Notes: a model not told the origin generated them from the letters alone. A stretch of DNA of 64,000 bases from Pyrinomonadaceae bacterium (GCA_021228405.1 JAJQRF010000011.1:1-64000), one strand, 5' to 3'; shown: positions 26,519-36,713, counted from the stretch's first letter. Made by a program: numbers and translations.

Positions 26519-28721
26519 TTTTCTGCAACTCCTTTTTTCGCTTTCTGCTTTGGCTGAGTATATCAAGTTCGTCCGGGTAATCTAGACTTTCGGCTTTTTG
26601 GATTTGTATATCGGAATTTATCGGAATCACCTTAGCCTGTTTAGGAAGAGTTTCATTTTTATTAAGTTCAAAACCTTCGTTTTCACGTCGTTTCTCTTTT
26701 TCAAACCGACGGTTTTCGGGGATTTTAGCAATGCGCCCGGCATCGGTCAACGTCGGATCGAAAAATTTATCAGCGTCCTGTTCAGCTTCAGCAACGACGC
26801 TTCTTACAAACGCCGCATGATCAGCAAATTCTTGTTGCTTACGCGACAGATCGAAACGTCCTTCCGCATCTTCAAATTGATGAAGATACTCGATTTCACT
26901 CAGATCCATGTTCATGTACTTTTCTTCCGTCGGAAGCAAGTAACATTTTTCAAAAGACCGCCCGTCCTGCGACTTCAGATAAATATAATTCGGTTTCCTC
27001 TTATCATAAGCGATTCTTACTTTTTCGGATTCGCGGTTGTTGCCCTTTATAAACCAACCTTCTTTAAGTGCCCGTTCGCAACTATATCTCATTTTCTTGA
27101 AGACGATACCGTTTCTGTTGATTCTGCCAAAATCCTCCGGCATAAGATTAAGTTTGACCGTATCTTCAGGAAACGTATTTAAATATCCTGTGAGATTTTC
27201 AAGTCCCCATTGCCAGAGTTCATTGGGAATCGGCTGGACATCATCCGCAATCATCATTTCATTCCTGTCATATGACTTTAAATATTGCTTATTATGCCTC
27301 AGGATACCGTCTATGATTATTCTGGTAAATTGGTGGATATTGAGTTTAGCGTCCAACATATACTTAATCCCTCTTCTTTTATGGGCATCGGGAATAACTT
27401 GACCGGGCAGAAAAGGTTTGACTTTTTCTTTGATTGTTCTGAAATTTCTCTCGACGATTCCTTTAAGATCACCTCTTCCGACAGCCGCCGTTTCCACACG
27501 AACTCTCAAATTAGCCGCGAGAGGTTCCACATTTGCACCGGCTATCTCGCCTCCGTCGCCGAGAAGTGTATACGGCAAATGATGACAAGCCCAATCTTTA
27601 TCGGAAATTGAAATTCCATACTCAGCGCAAAACTCAACCTTATCGGCAACGCAGTTTGCTAATGCCATTGATGCCCCAAGCCAAGAAGGTCCTTCTAAAC
27701 CAATATAGAAACCAGCAATCAAACGACTGAACACGTCAATAATTATGTAGACGACAGGTCTGCCGATAATCCAGTTTGGATTATATCTGGAAACAAGGTA
27801 GATATCGGCTACTGTCGCATCGATCTCGAACCTGTAGCCCGGTCCGTGAACTTGGCTGGTTGAATTACCTAACAAAGGGCGCGACGTTAGAGCGTATTTG
27901 TTTTTTCCTTTTCTCGCAGTTATATCTTTTTCGATGTCCTTTTCCTTTTTATACCAGTAATGAAATTGGGCATAAGTAGGTTTTTTCTCCGGTGAGATTA
28001 AAATGGATTTCCTTACGTTAGCCTCATCAAAATAGAACTCTTCGAAAAAATACTCAGCGAGCATCAGATTGAAAACATCCTGCAAAGTTATTTCTTTCAA
28101 ATCGCGGAAAAATTTGGAGATGGCAAGCCGGAAAACCTTTTTCATATCCTCATCTACATTGACTCCCTCCCCTATCCGGGGATCATGCTGCAATTTGCGT
28201 TTACGACCGCGCTTAACCTCCTTGGCGATTCTTTCCTGTCCTCCGGCTCCTGAATTCTTATAGTCCGGCAACAACGCGTTTTTCACCTTTCCGCGTTGCC
28301 AGAACCTTCGCATATATTTGTAAAGCGATCTATGAAGAACGTTATGCTCTTTCATTACATCTCTGAAAAGTTTATTTCTCTCTTTTTTATCAAATATCGC
28401 CGGTTCTTTTGAAGGATCCGCTAAGTCACAGATTATGTTCCATGCCCGATCTCTTAACTCTTTTTCGGCTTCGGACAAATCGCTATCTCTAACTGACATT
28501 GCCCACGGATCCTCGGTCATAATTTCGGCGTTTCCTAATTCGAGATCGCTCACTATAGAAGAGGCGCGGCAGAATTCAGGAAAACCTTTGTTGGTGCAGA
28601 GATCCATGACAAAAGCCGCGTCGTCGTTGCCGTTCAGATATACAATTCGCACAATCTCAGCCTTATCGGAAGAAGTCTTCAAGTATCGAATCAAGTTATT
28701 AACAGTCAAAGTTTTGCTCAT
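26511..28721 (-). CDS. tnsB: TnsB DDE transposase
   Basis: 736 aa (Tn7 TnsB ~702). The retroviral-integrase-type core shows EIDAT (Asp301), LLGDGGE (Asp389) and KGIVERNFRTI (Glu424), the DDE triad; N-terminal helix-turn-helix domains would bind the repeated AATAATAAAGTTGTAT sites at both ends. TnsB does 3'-end cutting and strand transfer. It overlaps tnsA by 4 nt (ATGA) with an AAGGAG just upstream. Confidence 0.92.
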   Translation of the reverse strand: MSKTLTVNNLIRYLKTSSDKAEIVRIVYLNGNDDAAFVMDLCTNKGFPEFCRASSIVSDLELGNAEIMTEDPWAMSVRDSDLSEAEKELRDRAWNIICDLADPSKEPAIFDKKERNKLFRDVMKEHNVLHRSLYKYMRRFWQRGKVKNALLPDYKNSGAGGQERIAKEVKRGRKRKLQHDPRIGEGVNVDEDMKKVFRLAISKFFRDLKEITLQDVFNLMLAEYFFEEFYFDEANVRKSILISPEKKPTYAQFHYWYKKEKDIEKDITARKGKNKYALTSRPLLGNSTSQVHGPGYRFEIDATVADIYLVSRYNPNWIIGRPVVYIIIDVFSRLIAGFYIGLEGPSWLGASMALANCVADKVEFCAEYGISISDKDWACHHLPYTLLGDGGEIAGANVEPLAANLRVRVETAAVGRGDLKGIVERNFRTIKEKVKPFLPGQVIPDAHKRRGIKYMLDAKLNIHQFTRIIIDGILRHNKQYLKSYDRNEMMIADDVQPIPNELWQWGLENLTGYLNTFPEDTVKLNLMPEDFGRINRNGIVFKKMRYSCERALKEGWFIKGNNRESEKVRIAYDKRKPNYIYLKSQDGRSFEKCYLLPTEEKYMNMDLSEIEYLHQFEDAEGRFDLSRKQQEFADHAAFVRSVVAEAEQDADKFFDPTLTDAGRIAKIPENRRFEKEKRRENEGFELNKNETLPKQAKVIPINSDIQIQKAESLDYPDELDILSQSRKRKKELQKND

Positions 28722-29560
28722 GCCGCTTTTACTCCTTTTTCGCTCCGCGAAACAAATTTCAGAATTGTTTGCGCCGATTTAGTTACATTGATTTTTTGAT
28801 TCATATCGAGAAGTATTTCCTTTCTGGCAACGAGATGAAGAAATACTTTCAGACAAGTCCCTGAAACCAGTCGCAATTCATTATCAAAATTTGAGATTGT
28901 TTCTACTATGGAGTTTTTTGACAATTTAAGCCTGTCTTTCAATAAATCGGCAATCAAAAGCAGTTGAGGCAGAGAGGTTTCCGCAGTCGGTTCCAAGTAA
29001 TAGGCAGGATGCAAATACTCAATATTATTTGAAAGCACTACGGGAATTTCCTTCTCCGTTATGATTCCCCAGTCTATTCCTTTCGCCGCCCAATAACGTC
29101 TTTCTATCTCGAATTTTTCGATAACCCTCGTTTTATCCAGTTCTTCAGACGGTTTTACTGTTCGGGCGATGTCAAAAGTTCGCGCCCCATCGCGAACCGT
29201 AATCATAAAATCGGTCGTCAAGACAATAGGAAACTTGCTGTTTTTGTCTGTCGGGTATTCAATTCCCATATCGGAAGCTATATCCTGCGCTGTTTCCAAT
29301 TGCAGAAGCGGATATTGTTCCCTAATATCAATTACCGAATCCGACCATTCCAAAAGATAAAAGTAATTGGTTTCATTATCGGACATGAAATGATGAAGCC
29401 GTTCTGTTTTCCATCCGGGATTGCGAGCTCTTCTTCCATGTGAGGGAACATTATAGGTCTTTAGCCACGGCAGATAATCTCTGCCGGTTCCTTTTCCCCT
29501 ACCTTCCTTCAAATACTTTTTGTATTTGGTTTCAGTCCATTCGTATTTTTTTACAGGCAT
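28718..29560 (-). CDS. tnsA: TnsA endonuclease
   Basis: 280 aa from ATG 29560, which has GGAAG at 7-nt spacing; an upstream frame to 29608 would run through the hairpin and is unlikely. Restriction-enzyme-like catalytic residues Glu63 (SDNETNYF), Asp117 (LTTDFMI) and Lys136 (TVKPSEEL) fall almost exactly where Tn7 TnsA has E63, D114 and K132, followed by FEIERRYWAAKGIDWGIITE. TnsA cuts the 5' ends so the element moves by cut-and-paste. Two broken copies of its first part exist at 94-264 and 3562-3671. Confidence 0.92.
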   Translation of the reverse strand: MPVKKYEWTETKYKKYLKEGRGKGTGRDYLPWLKTYNVPSHGRRARNPGWKTERLHHFMSDNETNYFYLLEWSDSVIDIREQYPLLQLETAQDIASDMGIEYPTDKNSKFPIVLTTDFMITVRDGARTFDIARTVKPSEELDKTRVIEKFEIERRYWAAKGIDWGIITEKEIPVVLSNNIEYLHPAYYLEPTAETSLPQLLLIADLLKDRLKLSKNSIVETISNFDNELRLVSGTCLKVFLHLVARKEILLDMNQKINVTKSAQTILKFVSRSEKGVKAA

Positions 29561-29597
29561 AAAAAATCTTCCGTTTGAATTTATTTTCAAACGGAAG
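29561..29597 (-). promoter_or_regulatory. Hairpin plus T-run in the tnsA leader (barrier to read-through)
   Basis: In the minus sense CTTCCGTTTG / CAAACGGAAG form a perfect 10-bp stem (29597-29588 and 29577-29568) with a 10-nt loop, followed by ATTTTTT and then the tnsA ATG. The GGAAG ribosome binding site is in the 3' arm. A transcript entering from glmS would fold the whole stem, hiding the RBS or terminating. The same structure is kept at 272-302 and 3679-3708. Confidence 0.7.
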
Positions 29598-29599
29598 AA

Positions 29600-29627
29600 A
29601 TTATACAACTTTATTATAATGATACAA
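29600..29627 (-). promoter_or_regulatory. Putative tns promoter overlapping TnsB sites
   Basis: TTGTAT (29627-29622), 16-bp spacer, TATAAT (29605-29600), minus strand. It lies within the TnsB site array, so TnsB binding should repress it. The expected start near 29592 falls inside the 5' arm of the leader hairpin, leaving only a 5-bp stem and freeing the RBS. Confidence 0.55.
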
Positions 29628-29664
29628 CTTTATTATAATGATACGACTTTATTATTACGGTACA
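29603..29664 (-). repeat. Right end of the intact Tn7-like element at attTn7
   Basis: Two identical 19-bp units ATACAACTTTATTATAATG (29603-29621, 29622-29640) and a third variant (29641-29660), then TACA to 29664. Such abutting TnsB sites are typical of Tn7 right ends. Next come ATTTA (29665-29669, probable target duplication) and 20 bp to the glmS stop. Confidence 0.9.
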
Positions 29665-29735
29665 ATTTATTATTATCTTATACTTACCCCTATTCGACCG
29701 TTACCGATTTTGCGAGATTTCGCGGTTGGTCAACG
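29665..29735 (-). other. attTn7 target site at the glmS 3' end
   Basis: Covers the 25-bp spacer from the transposon end to the glmS stop codon (29690-29692) and the last glmS codons (NLAKSVTVE), the stretch recognised by TnsD in Tn7. Distance and orientation (right end towards glmS) match canonical Tn7 insertion. Confidence 0.85.
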
Positions 29736-31552
29736 TCACAGCCGCGGCGGACGGCGATGTTGTAGGCAAGAAGCTGTAACGGAACGATTGAAAGGATCGG
29801 CGCGAGCAGATCGCTGGTTTCGGGCACTTCGATGATGTGATCGGAAACGACCGAGCTCATTTCGTCGCCTTCGGTCAGGATCGAAAGAATGATTCCGTCG
29901 CGCGATTTTACTTCGACGATGTTTGAATGCGTTTTTTCGTAGCGCAGTTCCGACGCTTCATTTCCCTTTTCGCGGGTGTTGACGATCACGACGGGAAGTT
30001 TTTCATCGATCAGTGCGTTCGGTCCGTGTTTCATTTCGCCCGCCGGGTAGCCTTCGGCGTGAATGTATGAAATTTCCTTCAATTTCAATGCGCCTTCGAG
30101 CGCGACCGGAAAATTGATGCCGCGTCCGAGGTAGAGAAAATCCTGCGAACGGAAAAAGTCTTTCGACAATTCTTCGATCGAATCGGCATCGCTCAAAAGA
30201 TGTTCGATTTTGAGCGGTAGTTCAGCTAATTGCTGGGCGTGTTTTTTCGATTCTTCTTCCGAAAGTTTTCCGCGAACTTGTCCCAAATAAAGCGCGAAAA
30301 GATAAAGCGCGATCATCTGCGATGTAAAAGCTTTCGTGGAAGCAACGCCGATTTCGGGTCCGGCGTGCGTCAAAATCGTGCCGTCGGCTTCACGGTGAAT
30401 CATCGAACCCTGCACGTTGCAAACCGCTAAAACCTTACAGCCCTGTGCTTTGGCTTCACGCATCGCGGCGATCGTGTCGGCGGTTTCGCCCGATTGCGAA
30501 ATGACGATCAACAAATCCGTTTCGCGCAAAACCGGATCGCGGTAACGGAATTCGGAAGCGTAATCGACCTCGACCGGAACGCGTGCAAGCTGTTCGATCA
30601 TATATTTCCCGGCGTGCCCGGCGTGCCACGAAGTTCCGCAAGCCGCAATTTTGATCGACGTTACGCCTTGAAATTCTTCTTCGGAAATGTCCATCGGATC
30701 GAGCCAGATTTTGCCCGTGTCGAGCGAAATCCGACCGCGAACCGTGTCACGAACGGCACGCGGCTGTTCGTAGATTTCCTTGAGCATAAAATGCTTGAAG
30801 CCGCCTTTTTCCGCCATGATCGGATCCCAGGTGATACGCTGTTGGATCGGCTGAACCACGTTTCCGTCAAAATCCGTCACGCGCACCGAATCTTTCGTCA
30901 AAACGGCGATTTCCTTTTCGCCGAGATAAAAAACGTCGCGCGTATGCTGTAAAATCGCGGGAATGTCGCTGGCGACAAAAAATTCGCCGTCGCCGAGTCC
31001 GATGACGACCGGCGGACCTTCGCGGACGGCGATGATCGTGTCGGGTTCGTCGGCGGAAATGATCGAAAGCGCAAAAATTCCGCGCAATTGCTGAACGGAT
31101 TTTCTGACCGCTTCTTCAAAGCCGAGATTTTCCGAGTTGATAAATTCTTCGATCAGATGCGCAACGATTTCCGTGTCGGTTTCGGTCTTAAATTCGTGAC
31201 CTTTTTCGCGCAGCATTTCCTTGAGCTTTAAATAATTTTCGATAATGCCGTTATGCACGACGACGATCTTACCTGAACAATCGCGATGCGGATGCGCATT
31301 TTCCTCGGTCGGTCGCCCGTGTGTCGCCCAGCGCGTATGCCCGATGCCGTAATTTCCGTCCAAAGGATTCAGCCGAATGCACTCTTCGAGATTGCGCAAT
31401 TTCCCTTCCGCACGGCGCAGTTCGAGATGATTGGCATCATCGACGACGGCAATTCCCGCCGAATCATATCCGCGATATTCCAATTTACGAAGTCCGTCAA
31501 TAATCAACGGCACGACCTGTTTATTTCCAACATATCCAACGATTCCACACAT
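29690..31552 (-). CDS. glmS: Glutamine-fructose-6-phosphate aminotransferase
   Basis: 620 aa, full length. Starts MCGIVGYVG, with Cys2 the nucleophile of the glutamine amidotransferase domain; two SIS domains follow ([44 protein letters not shown]) and the conserved end [15 protein letters not shown]. It makes glucosamine-6-phosphate, the first committed step of UDP-GlcNAc and hence peptidoglycan and LPS synthesis. It follows glmU by 63 nt, so both may be co-transcribed. Its 3' end is the Tn7 attachment site, and transcription is aimed straight at the tns operon. Confidence 0.97.
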   Translation of the reverse strand: MCGIVGYVGNKQVVPLIIDGLRKLEYRGYDSAGIAVVDDANHLELRRAEGKLRNLEECIRLNPLDGNYGIGHTRWATHGRPTEENAHPHRDCSGKIVVVHNGIIENYLKLKEMLREKGHEFKTETDTEIVAHLIEEFINSENLGFEEAVRKSVQQLRGIFALSIISADEPDTIIAVREGPPVVIGLGDGEFFVASDIPAILQHTRDVFYLGEKEIAVLTKDSVRVTDFDGNVVQPIQQRITWDPIMAEKGGFKHFMLKEIYEQPRAVRDTVRGRISLDTGKIWLDPMDISEEEFQGVTSIKIAACGTSWHAGHAGKYMIEQLARVPVEVDYASEFRYRDPVLRETDLLIVISQSGETADTIAAMREAKAQGCKVLAVCNVQGSMIHREADGTILTHAGPEIGVASTKAFTSQMIALYLFALYLGQVRGKLSEEESKKHAQQLAELPLKIEHLLSDADSIEELSKDFFRSQDFLYLGRGINFPVALEGALKLKEISYIHAEGYPAGEMKHGPNALIDEKLPVVIVNTREKGNEASELRYEKTHSNIVEVKSRDGIILSILTEGDEMSSVVSDHIIEVPETSDLLAPILSIVPLQLLAYNIAVRRGCDVDQPRNLAKSVTVE

Positions 31553-31615
31553 ATTCTTTAATAGGTTTTATTTATTTTCTTTAAGGATGTTTTCTGCTTC
31601 TAAAATTTTAATTTG

Positions 31616-33046
31616 TTAACTCGATTGTGAAGAACTCTTGTCTTCTTCGCTTAAGTCTTTTAATACTCTGGCAGGTGCACCGACGACGAGCTTGTTCGGT
31701 TCGATGTCTTTGGTAACAACGCTTCCCGCGCCGGTCGATGCACCGTCGCCGACTTTGACGGGCGCGACGAGCATTGTGTCCGAACCGATCTTGACGTTGT
31801 TGCCGATGGTCGTCGCGTGTTTGTTTTTGCCGTCGTAATTGCAAGTGATCGTGCCCGCGCCGATGTTGGTTTTTTCGCCGATGGTCGCGTCGCCGAGATA
31901 AGTCAAATGGCTGGCTTTCGAGCCGCGACCTAAGATAGTTTTCTTGAGTTCGACAAAATTTCCGACCTTCGATTTTTCTTCCATTTTCGCCTTCCCGCGC
32001 AAATGTGCCATCGGTCCGACGGTGCATTCATTGGCAATTTCCGAATCGATTATCAAACAATTATCGAGAATTTCAACACCGTGTCCGATATTTGAATTCG
32101 TGATGCGCGTTCCCGGACGAATCACGCATCCGTCGCCGATGTTCGTTTCGCCTTCGATCGTCACGTTCGGATAAATCACCGTGTCGCGCCCGATGTTGGC
32201 GCGTTCGCTGATGTATGTATTTTTCGGATCGATGAACGTCACGCCGTAATCGAGCATCAGTTTTTTGATGACGCGGCGGCACAAAACTCTTTCCATATCG
32301 GCAAGCTGAACACGATTGTTGATGCCTTCGATCTCGAACGAATCGTTGTGATGATATATCGCGATGTCTTCGCCCGCTTCGCGCAAAAGGCTCGGAACAT
32401 CGGTTAGATAATATTCGCCCTGCGAGTTGTTATTCTGAACATTTTTCAGCGTCGCAAAAAGCTTCCGCGTATTGAAACAGTAAATTCCCGAGTTGATCTC
32501 TTTAATTTTTCTTTCTTCTTCGGTCGCGTCTTTTTGCTCGACGATGCGGTCGAAAAGTCCGCCGTCGTCGCGCACGATGCGCCCGTAACCCGTCGCATCG
32601 TCAAGTTTGACGGTCAAAATCGTGCAAGCCGCACCGCGTCCCCGATGATTGTGATGCTGTTGGACGAGCGCGGCAAGCGTTTCGGCGCGAATCATCGGCA
32701 CGTCACCTGAAAGAATCAAAAGCGTCGAATCCTGATTTTCGAGAAAACCGCGTGCGGAATTGACCGCGTCGCCCGTTCCGAGCTGTTCACTTTGCCAGAC
32801 AAATTTCGCGTGGTCTTCGTCCAATTCCTCCAAAACCGCCGCTTTTACGTCTTCGCCCTGATGACCGATAACCGCATAGATCATTCGCGGCGCAAGCGCG
32901 GTCGCCGTCCGGCAAACGTGATTTATGAGCGGGCGACCGTCAAGGCGGTGCAGAACCTTCGCCAGATTTGAACGCATCCGTGTGCCGAGTCCTGCCGCCA
33001 AAATCAAAACATCGAGATTTGCTTGTTCGTTAGAAAGATTTTCCAT
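31616..33046 (-). CDS. glmU: Bifunctional GlcNAc-1-P uridyltransferase/GlcN-1-P acetyltransferase
   Basis: 476 aa. The N-terminal pyrophosphorylase domain has LAAGLGTRMRSNLAKVLH (~17-34); the C-terminal left-handed beta-helix of hexapeptide repeats (IGDGCVIRPGTRITNSNIG onwards) ends with KVGDGASTGAGSVVTKDIE. Catalyses the last two steps to UDP-GlcNAc. Lies 25 nt after yvcK and before glmS, a sensible UDP-GlcNAc operon. Confidence 0.95.
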   Translation of the reverse strand: MENLSNEQANLDVLILAAGLGTRMRSNLAKVLHRLDGRPLINHVCRTATALAPRMIYAVIGHQGEDVKAAVLEELDEDHAKFVWQSEQLGTGDAVNSARGFLENQDSTLLILSGDVPMIRAETLAALVQQHHNHRGRGAACTILTVKLDDATGYGRIVRDDGGLFDRIVEQKDATEEERKIKEINSGIYCFNTRKLFATLKNVQNNNSQGEYYLTDVPSLLREAGEDIAIYHHNDSFEIEGINNRVQLADMERVLCRRVIKKLMLDYGVTFIDPKNTYISERANIGRDTVIYPNVTIEGETNIGDGCVIRPGTRITNSNIGHGVEILDNCLIIDSEIANECTVGPMAHLRGKAKMEEKSKVGNFVELKKTILGRGSKASHLTYLGDATIGEKTNIGAGTITCNYDGKNKHATTIGNNVKIGSDTMLVAPVKVGDGASTGAGSVVTKDIEPNKLVVGAPARVLKDLSEEDKSSSQSS

Positions 33047-33071
33047 AAATTCTTTTCACCGCTTCGCCGCT

Positions 33072-34142
33072 TCAAACCGTGACAACTCCCTGAATTTCCG
33101 CACTTTGGTGATTAGATGCAATTTTGTTTTTCAACTGTAAACCGCAAAGCATAACGACTTGCGCCAGTTTTTCGGGATGATGCCGAACCTTTTCGCCATC
33201 GTCCAATAGATTACCATAAACGATCTCTGTGCCTTCAATAATTTCGGGCGTGATCGAGCCGTGAACGCCGATCTGCTCCGCACCTTCGTGCGAATAAAGT
33301 TCCGCTTGATGTTCATTAATCGGGCGATTATTGACGACGACGTAATCGAAATTTATTTCCGCCGCATATTCGCGGACGATCTCGATGTGCTGGCGCGCCG
33401 TAAATCCGTCGGTTTCGCCCGGTTGCGTCATCAGGTTACAAATAAAAATTTTCGTCGCCTTCGATTCGGCAATCGCGCGCTCAACGCCTTCGACCAGAAT
33501 CGGCGGCAAAAGCGACGTAAAAAGCGAACCCGGACCGACCGTAATCACGTCGGCTTCGTAGATCGCCGCTAACGCTTCAGGCAAAGGCTGACAGCTTTCC
33601 GGCTCAAGATACAGACGTTCGATAAAATTTCCGACCTTTCCGATATTCGTTTCGCCGCGCACGATCGAACCGTCTTTTAATTTCGCGGCAAGCCGCACGT
33701 CCGCCACCGTCGCGGGATAAATATGTCCTTTGCTTGCCAGAACTTCGGAAGAAAGTTTGACGGCTTCGGCAAAATCGCCCGTAATTTCGGTCAAGGCGGC
33801 GAGAAAGAGATTGCCCAAACTATGTCCGCCGAGGTCGCCGTCGCCGCTGAAACGATGATTGAAAACCTTTGAAAGAAGGTGCGAATCTTCGGAAAGCGCG
33901 ACCATACAGTTGCGAATGTCGCCCGGCGGCAACATTTGAAGTTCGTCGCGCAGTCTGCCCGAGCTTCCGCCGTCATCGGAAACCGCGACGATCGCCGAAA
34001 GATTTCTGATGCGGAAAATATCGTTTTCTTCGGGTTTGACGTAGCGTTTCAAGCCTGAAAGAAGCGTTGAAAGCCCATTGCCGCCGCCGATGGCAACCAA
34101 ATTCAAGCCTTCCGATGTTTGCGAAAATAGATGGTTTTTCAT
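33072..34142 (-). CDS. yvcK: YvcK/CofD-family protein (gluconeogenesis factor)
   Basis: 356 aa. LVAIGGGNGLSTLLSGLKRY near the N-terminus, SDDGGSSGRLRDEL, PPGDIRNCMVALSE and the GPGSLFTSLLPPIL motif are characteristic of the YvcK branch of the CofD fold. In Bacillus YvcK binds UDP-GlcNAc and affects cell-wall synthesis and carbon use; that it leads a glmU-glmS operon here fits that role. First gene of the operon. Confidence 0.9.
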   Translation of the reverse strand: MKNHLFSQTSEGLNLVAIGGGNGLSTLLSGLKRYVKPEENDIFRIRNLSAIVAVSDDGGSSGRLRDELQMLPPGDIRNCMVALSEDSHLLSKVFNHRFSGDGDLGGHSLGNLFLAALTEITGDFAEAVKLSSEVLASKGHIYPATVADVRLAAKLKDGSIVRGETNIGKVGNFIERLYLEPESCQPLPEALAAIYEADVITVGPGSLFTSLLPPILVEGVERAIAESKATKIFICNLMTQPGETDGFTARQHIEIVREYAAEINFDYVVVNNRPINEHQAELYSHEGAEQIGVHGSITPEIIEGTEIVYGNLLDDGEKVRHHPEKLAQVVMLCGLQLKNKIASNHQSAEIQGVVTV

Positions 34143-34536
34143 TTACCCGAATGGATTTTTAAGCACAATCTGACAGGAGGCAGGTGAAAAAAAATTTCAA
34201 GATCGGCAAGTATTCTTAACTTTTACGATATTTAATTTTGTCGGTAAAACTTTGGCAAGCGCGTTCGCCGAAATTGATTCTAACATTTTCGATTTGAACG
34301 GGCAATTAATTTTTATTGATTATTCTCATAGAAGTTTCTTATGCTTTTGCGTCGTTCAATCTATTTATTTTTATAATCAAATCGAGAAGCCGACTAACTT
34401 AAAGTATTTTATTTCATAAATAACGAAATGATCGGTAAAAGTTTTCGGGTTACGGCAAAAAAGGCTTGAAACGGCGGAAACTAAAAGTTATGCTGTAAAG
34501 GAAGCTATACAGGCAAATAAAGATACGGGAAAAAAG
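34143..34536. other. Divergent intergenic region yvcK/glgC, no gene seen
   Basis: About 390 bp between two divergent starts, so it should hold both promoters. It is AT-rich with no repeat or conserved RNA that I recognise. Confidence 0.5.
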
Positions 34537-35832
34537 ATGGCAAAATACGATGACGTAACGGCAGTTATTTTGGGCGGAGGTGCAGGTTCGCGGCTTTTTC
34601 CGCTGACGAGAGAGCGTTCCAAACCGGCGGTTCCGCTCGGCGGCAAATACCGTTTGATCGATGTTCCGGTTTCCAACTGCATCAATTCAAACATAATGAA
34701 TATTTTCGTTTTGACGCAGTATAATTCGGCTTCGCTTAACCGTCATATTTCGCGCACTTATCGTTTTTCGAGTTTTTCGTCGGGGTTCGTCGAAATTCTC
34801 GCCGCCGAACAGCGCAACGACAGCCCCGACTGGTTTCAGGGAACGGCGGACGCGGTTCGCCAGATTATGCCGCATCTTCGCGGGAAAAAGGTCGAAACCC
34901 TGCTGATTCTTTCGGGCGATCATCTTTACCGGATGGATTACCGCGATTTTTTGAAAAAGCATTATGAAACCAACGCCGACGTGACGATCTCGGTGATTCC
35001 CTGCAAAGAATCCGAAGCGGGCGAATTCGGTTTGCTGAAAGCGGACGAAAACGGCAGAATCGTGGAATTCAAGGAAAAACCGAAAGGCGATGCGCTTCAG
35101 GAAATGCGCGTCGATACGACGAACTTCGGACTTGATGCCGAAGAAGCGCAACAGCGTCCTTTTCTGGCATCGATGGGAATTTACGTTTTCAACTACAAAC
35201 GACTGGTCGAGCTTTTGGAAACGGATAACACGTGGGTCGATTTCGGGCGCGAGATCATTCCCTGTGCGATCGACAAATTAAACGTTCAGGCGCATCTTTT
35301 CGACGATTACTGGGAAGACATCGGAACGATCCGCGCATTTTTTGAAGCCAATCTCGATCTTGCCGCGCCGCTTCCGAAGTTTAATTTCTTCGACACGGTG
35401 ATGCCGATCTACACGCGCACGCGCTATCTGCCGCCGTCGAAGGTTCATCACAGCGACATCGATAATGCGATGGTCAGCGAAGGCTGTATTTTGAACGGCG
35501 TGAAGGCGCATAATTCGATCATCGGTTTGCGAAGCCGTATCGACGAAGGCGTAAAGATCGAAAATTCGATCATTATGGGCGCGGATTTTTTTGAATCGCT
35601 GGAAGAATTGCAGGACAATCTCGATAACAACCGACCGCATATCGGCATCGGCGCAAATACGCAGATTCGCCGTGCGATCATCGATAAAAACGTCCGCATC
35701 GGCAACAACGTCAAGCTCCTCAATCAAGCGGGCATCGACCACAAAGACGGCGAAAACAAAAGCTATTACATCCGCGAAGGCATTATTATCATCCCGAAAA
35801 ACGCGGTAATTCCCGACGGAACCGAAATTTAA
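34537..35832 (+). CDS. glgC: Glucose-1-phosphate adenylyltransferase
   Basis: 431 aa. [20 protein letters not shown] (nucleotide-binding loop), [31 protein letters not shown] and FKEKPKG, followed by a C-terminal beta-helix. It makes ADP-glucose for glycogen. Length and motifs are those of the full family enzyme. Divergent from the yvcK-glmU-glmS operon and alone on its strand. Confidence 0.95.
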   Translation: MAKYDDVTAVILGGGAGSRLFPLTRERSKPAVPLGGKYRLIDVPVSNCINSNIMNIFVLTQYNSASLNRHISRTYRFSSFSSGFVEILAAEQRNDSPDWFQGTADAVRQIMPHLRGKKVETLLILSGDHLYRMDYRDFLKKHYETNADVTISVIPCKESEAGEFGLLKADENGRIVEFKEKPKGDALQEMRVDTTNFGLDAEEAQQRPFLASMGIYVFNYKRLVELLETDNTWVDFGREIIPCAIDKLNVQAHLFDDYWEDIGTIRAFFEANLDLAAPLPKFNFFDTVMPIYTRTRYLPPSKVHHSDIDNAMVSEGCILNGVKAHNSIIGLRSRIDEGVKIENSIIMGADFFESLEELQDNLDNNRPHIGIGANTQIRRAIIDKNVRIGNNVKLLNQAGIDHKDGENKSYYIREGIIIIPKNAVIPDGTEI

Positions 35833-35833
35833 A

Positions 35834-36691
35834 TCATTTCGGTTCCCTTAATTCATCAACCATTCTGATTGCGCCTTCGATGTCGCCTTTGTAAACGATT
35901 TGTTTATTTTGGTTAATTACAAAAGTTGTCGGATAACCTTTCACGGCAAATTTTTCGGCTAAGTCTTCATCTTTGGTGACGACAACGGGAAATGTCAGAT
36001 TTCTTTCCCGAATCATCTCAAATGCTTGATTAGGTTTATCTTCTTCAATCGGACTGTTTACCGCTAGAATCATCACCTGCGAATCGTCTTTATATTTGTC
36101 ATAAATAGATTGTAATTTGGGAAACTTTTTGAAGCAGAGCCCACAAGTTGTTGTCCAAAAGTCGAGCAAAATAATTTTATTATTTAAATCATTTTCTTCT
36201 ATCAAGTTCTTTTGTTCATTAAGAGCTTCAAACTTCGTTGGTAAGTTGTAAGCATGAACCTTTCCCGTAAATGTCCCAAAGTTAATCCTATGTATCCAAT
36301 AATCCCATCCTTCAAAAAACATAAAGATTGAGAATAATATGCAAAGCGAAAAAGGCAAAATTTTTAATTTATTTTGAATTTGAACGAAAAGATAGCCTGA
36401 AATTATTCCAAAGATATGAAGCAAAAGTAAAGGTAAAGAAAAGACAGACCCCACAAAAAACCCGTATACTGTATCAATATGAGTAGTGAATTGAATGATA
36501 ACTAAATAAAATAAAACCGTTTTGTGAGATATGTGTTTTTCAAGTTTTTTTAGACAGTAAATACTCCAAAAGAAATATCCCAAAAAACCAATCAATGAAT
36601 TATAGTGAATTTTCCATTGAGAAATTATCACTATAAGTAAACTAAGAATAAATGAAAGTATTAGTAATTTTAGGAATATTTTATATTTCAT
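35834..36691 (-). CDS. Membrane-anchored TlpA-like thioredoxin
   Basis: 285 aa. About five hydrophobic segments in the first 130 residues, then an extracytoplasmic thioredoxin fold with the redox motif TTTCGLCFKKFP (CxxC ~residue 181) and the cis-Pro GYPTTFVI. Probably forms or reduces disulfides outside the membrane. It lies right after the fulvocin C-related gene, whose product is cysteine-rich, so it may oxidise that protein. Markedly more AT-rich than neighbouring genes, so possibly acquired together with the upstream gene. Confidence 0.7.
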   Translation of the reverse strand: MKYKIFLKLLILSFILSLLIVIISQWKIHYNSLIGFLGYFFWSIYCLKKLEKHISHKTVLFYLVIIQFTTHIDTVYGFFVGSVFSLPLLLLHIFGIISGYLFVQIQNKLKILPFSLCILFSIFMFFEGWDYWIHRINFGTFTGKVHAYNLPTKFEALNEQKNLIEENDLNNKIILLDFWTTTCGLCFKKFPKLQSIYDKYKDDSQVMILAVNSPIEEDKPNQAFEMIRERNLTFPVVVTKDEDLAEKFAVKGYPTTFVINQNKQIVYKGDIEGAIRMVDELREPK

Positions 36692-36713
36692 TTTTAATAG
36701 CGAGAATTCAATA

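Larger units (their letters stand above)
355..29664. mobile_element. Composite Tn7-like transposon at attTn7
   Basis: The outermost left end (TGTAGCGGAATAATAAAG, 355) and the right end finishing at 29664 (read inward TGTACCGTAATAATAAAG) are inverted versions of one another. They are bordered by (A)TTTA at 351-354 and ATTTA at 29665-29669, consistent with a 5-bp target duplication with one base lost on the left. Inside are a right end/left end junction at 3775/3781 and decayed left ends, so this is a composite or nested structure of about 29.3 kb. It carries tnsABCDE at the glmS-proximal side and accessory cargo on the other side, as in Tn7. That the whole composite moved in a single step is an inference from the matching outer duplications. 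Confidence 0.7.

Noticed and set aside
26519-26566. Upstream tnsC start at 26566
   Set aside because: It would overlap tnsB by 56 nt and lacks an RBS; the start at 26518 has AAGGAG and the usual short overlap.
21178-29560. CRISPR-associated transposon (CAST)
   Set aside because: No Cas genes and no CRISPR repeats in the window; target is the normal glmS site and TnsD plus TnsE are both present, so this is a classical Tn7-like element.
30230-35809. Many long frames antisense to glmS, glmU, yvcK and glgC
   Set aside because: Shadows caused by codon bias in GC-rich genes; arginine-rich translations without family features.
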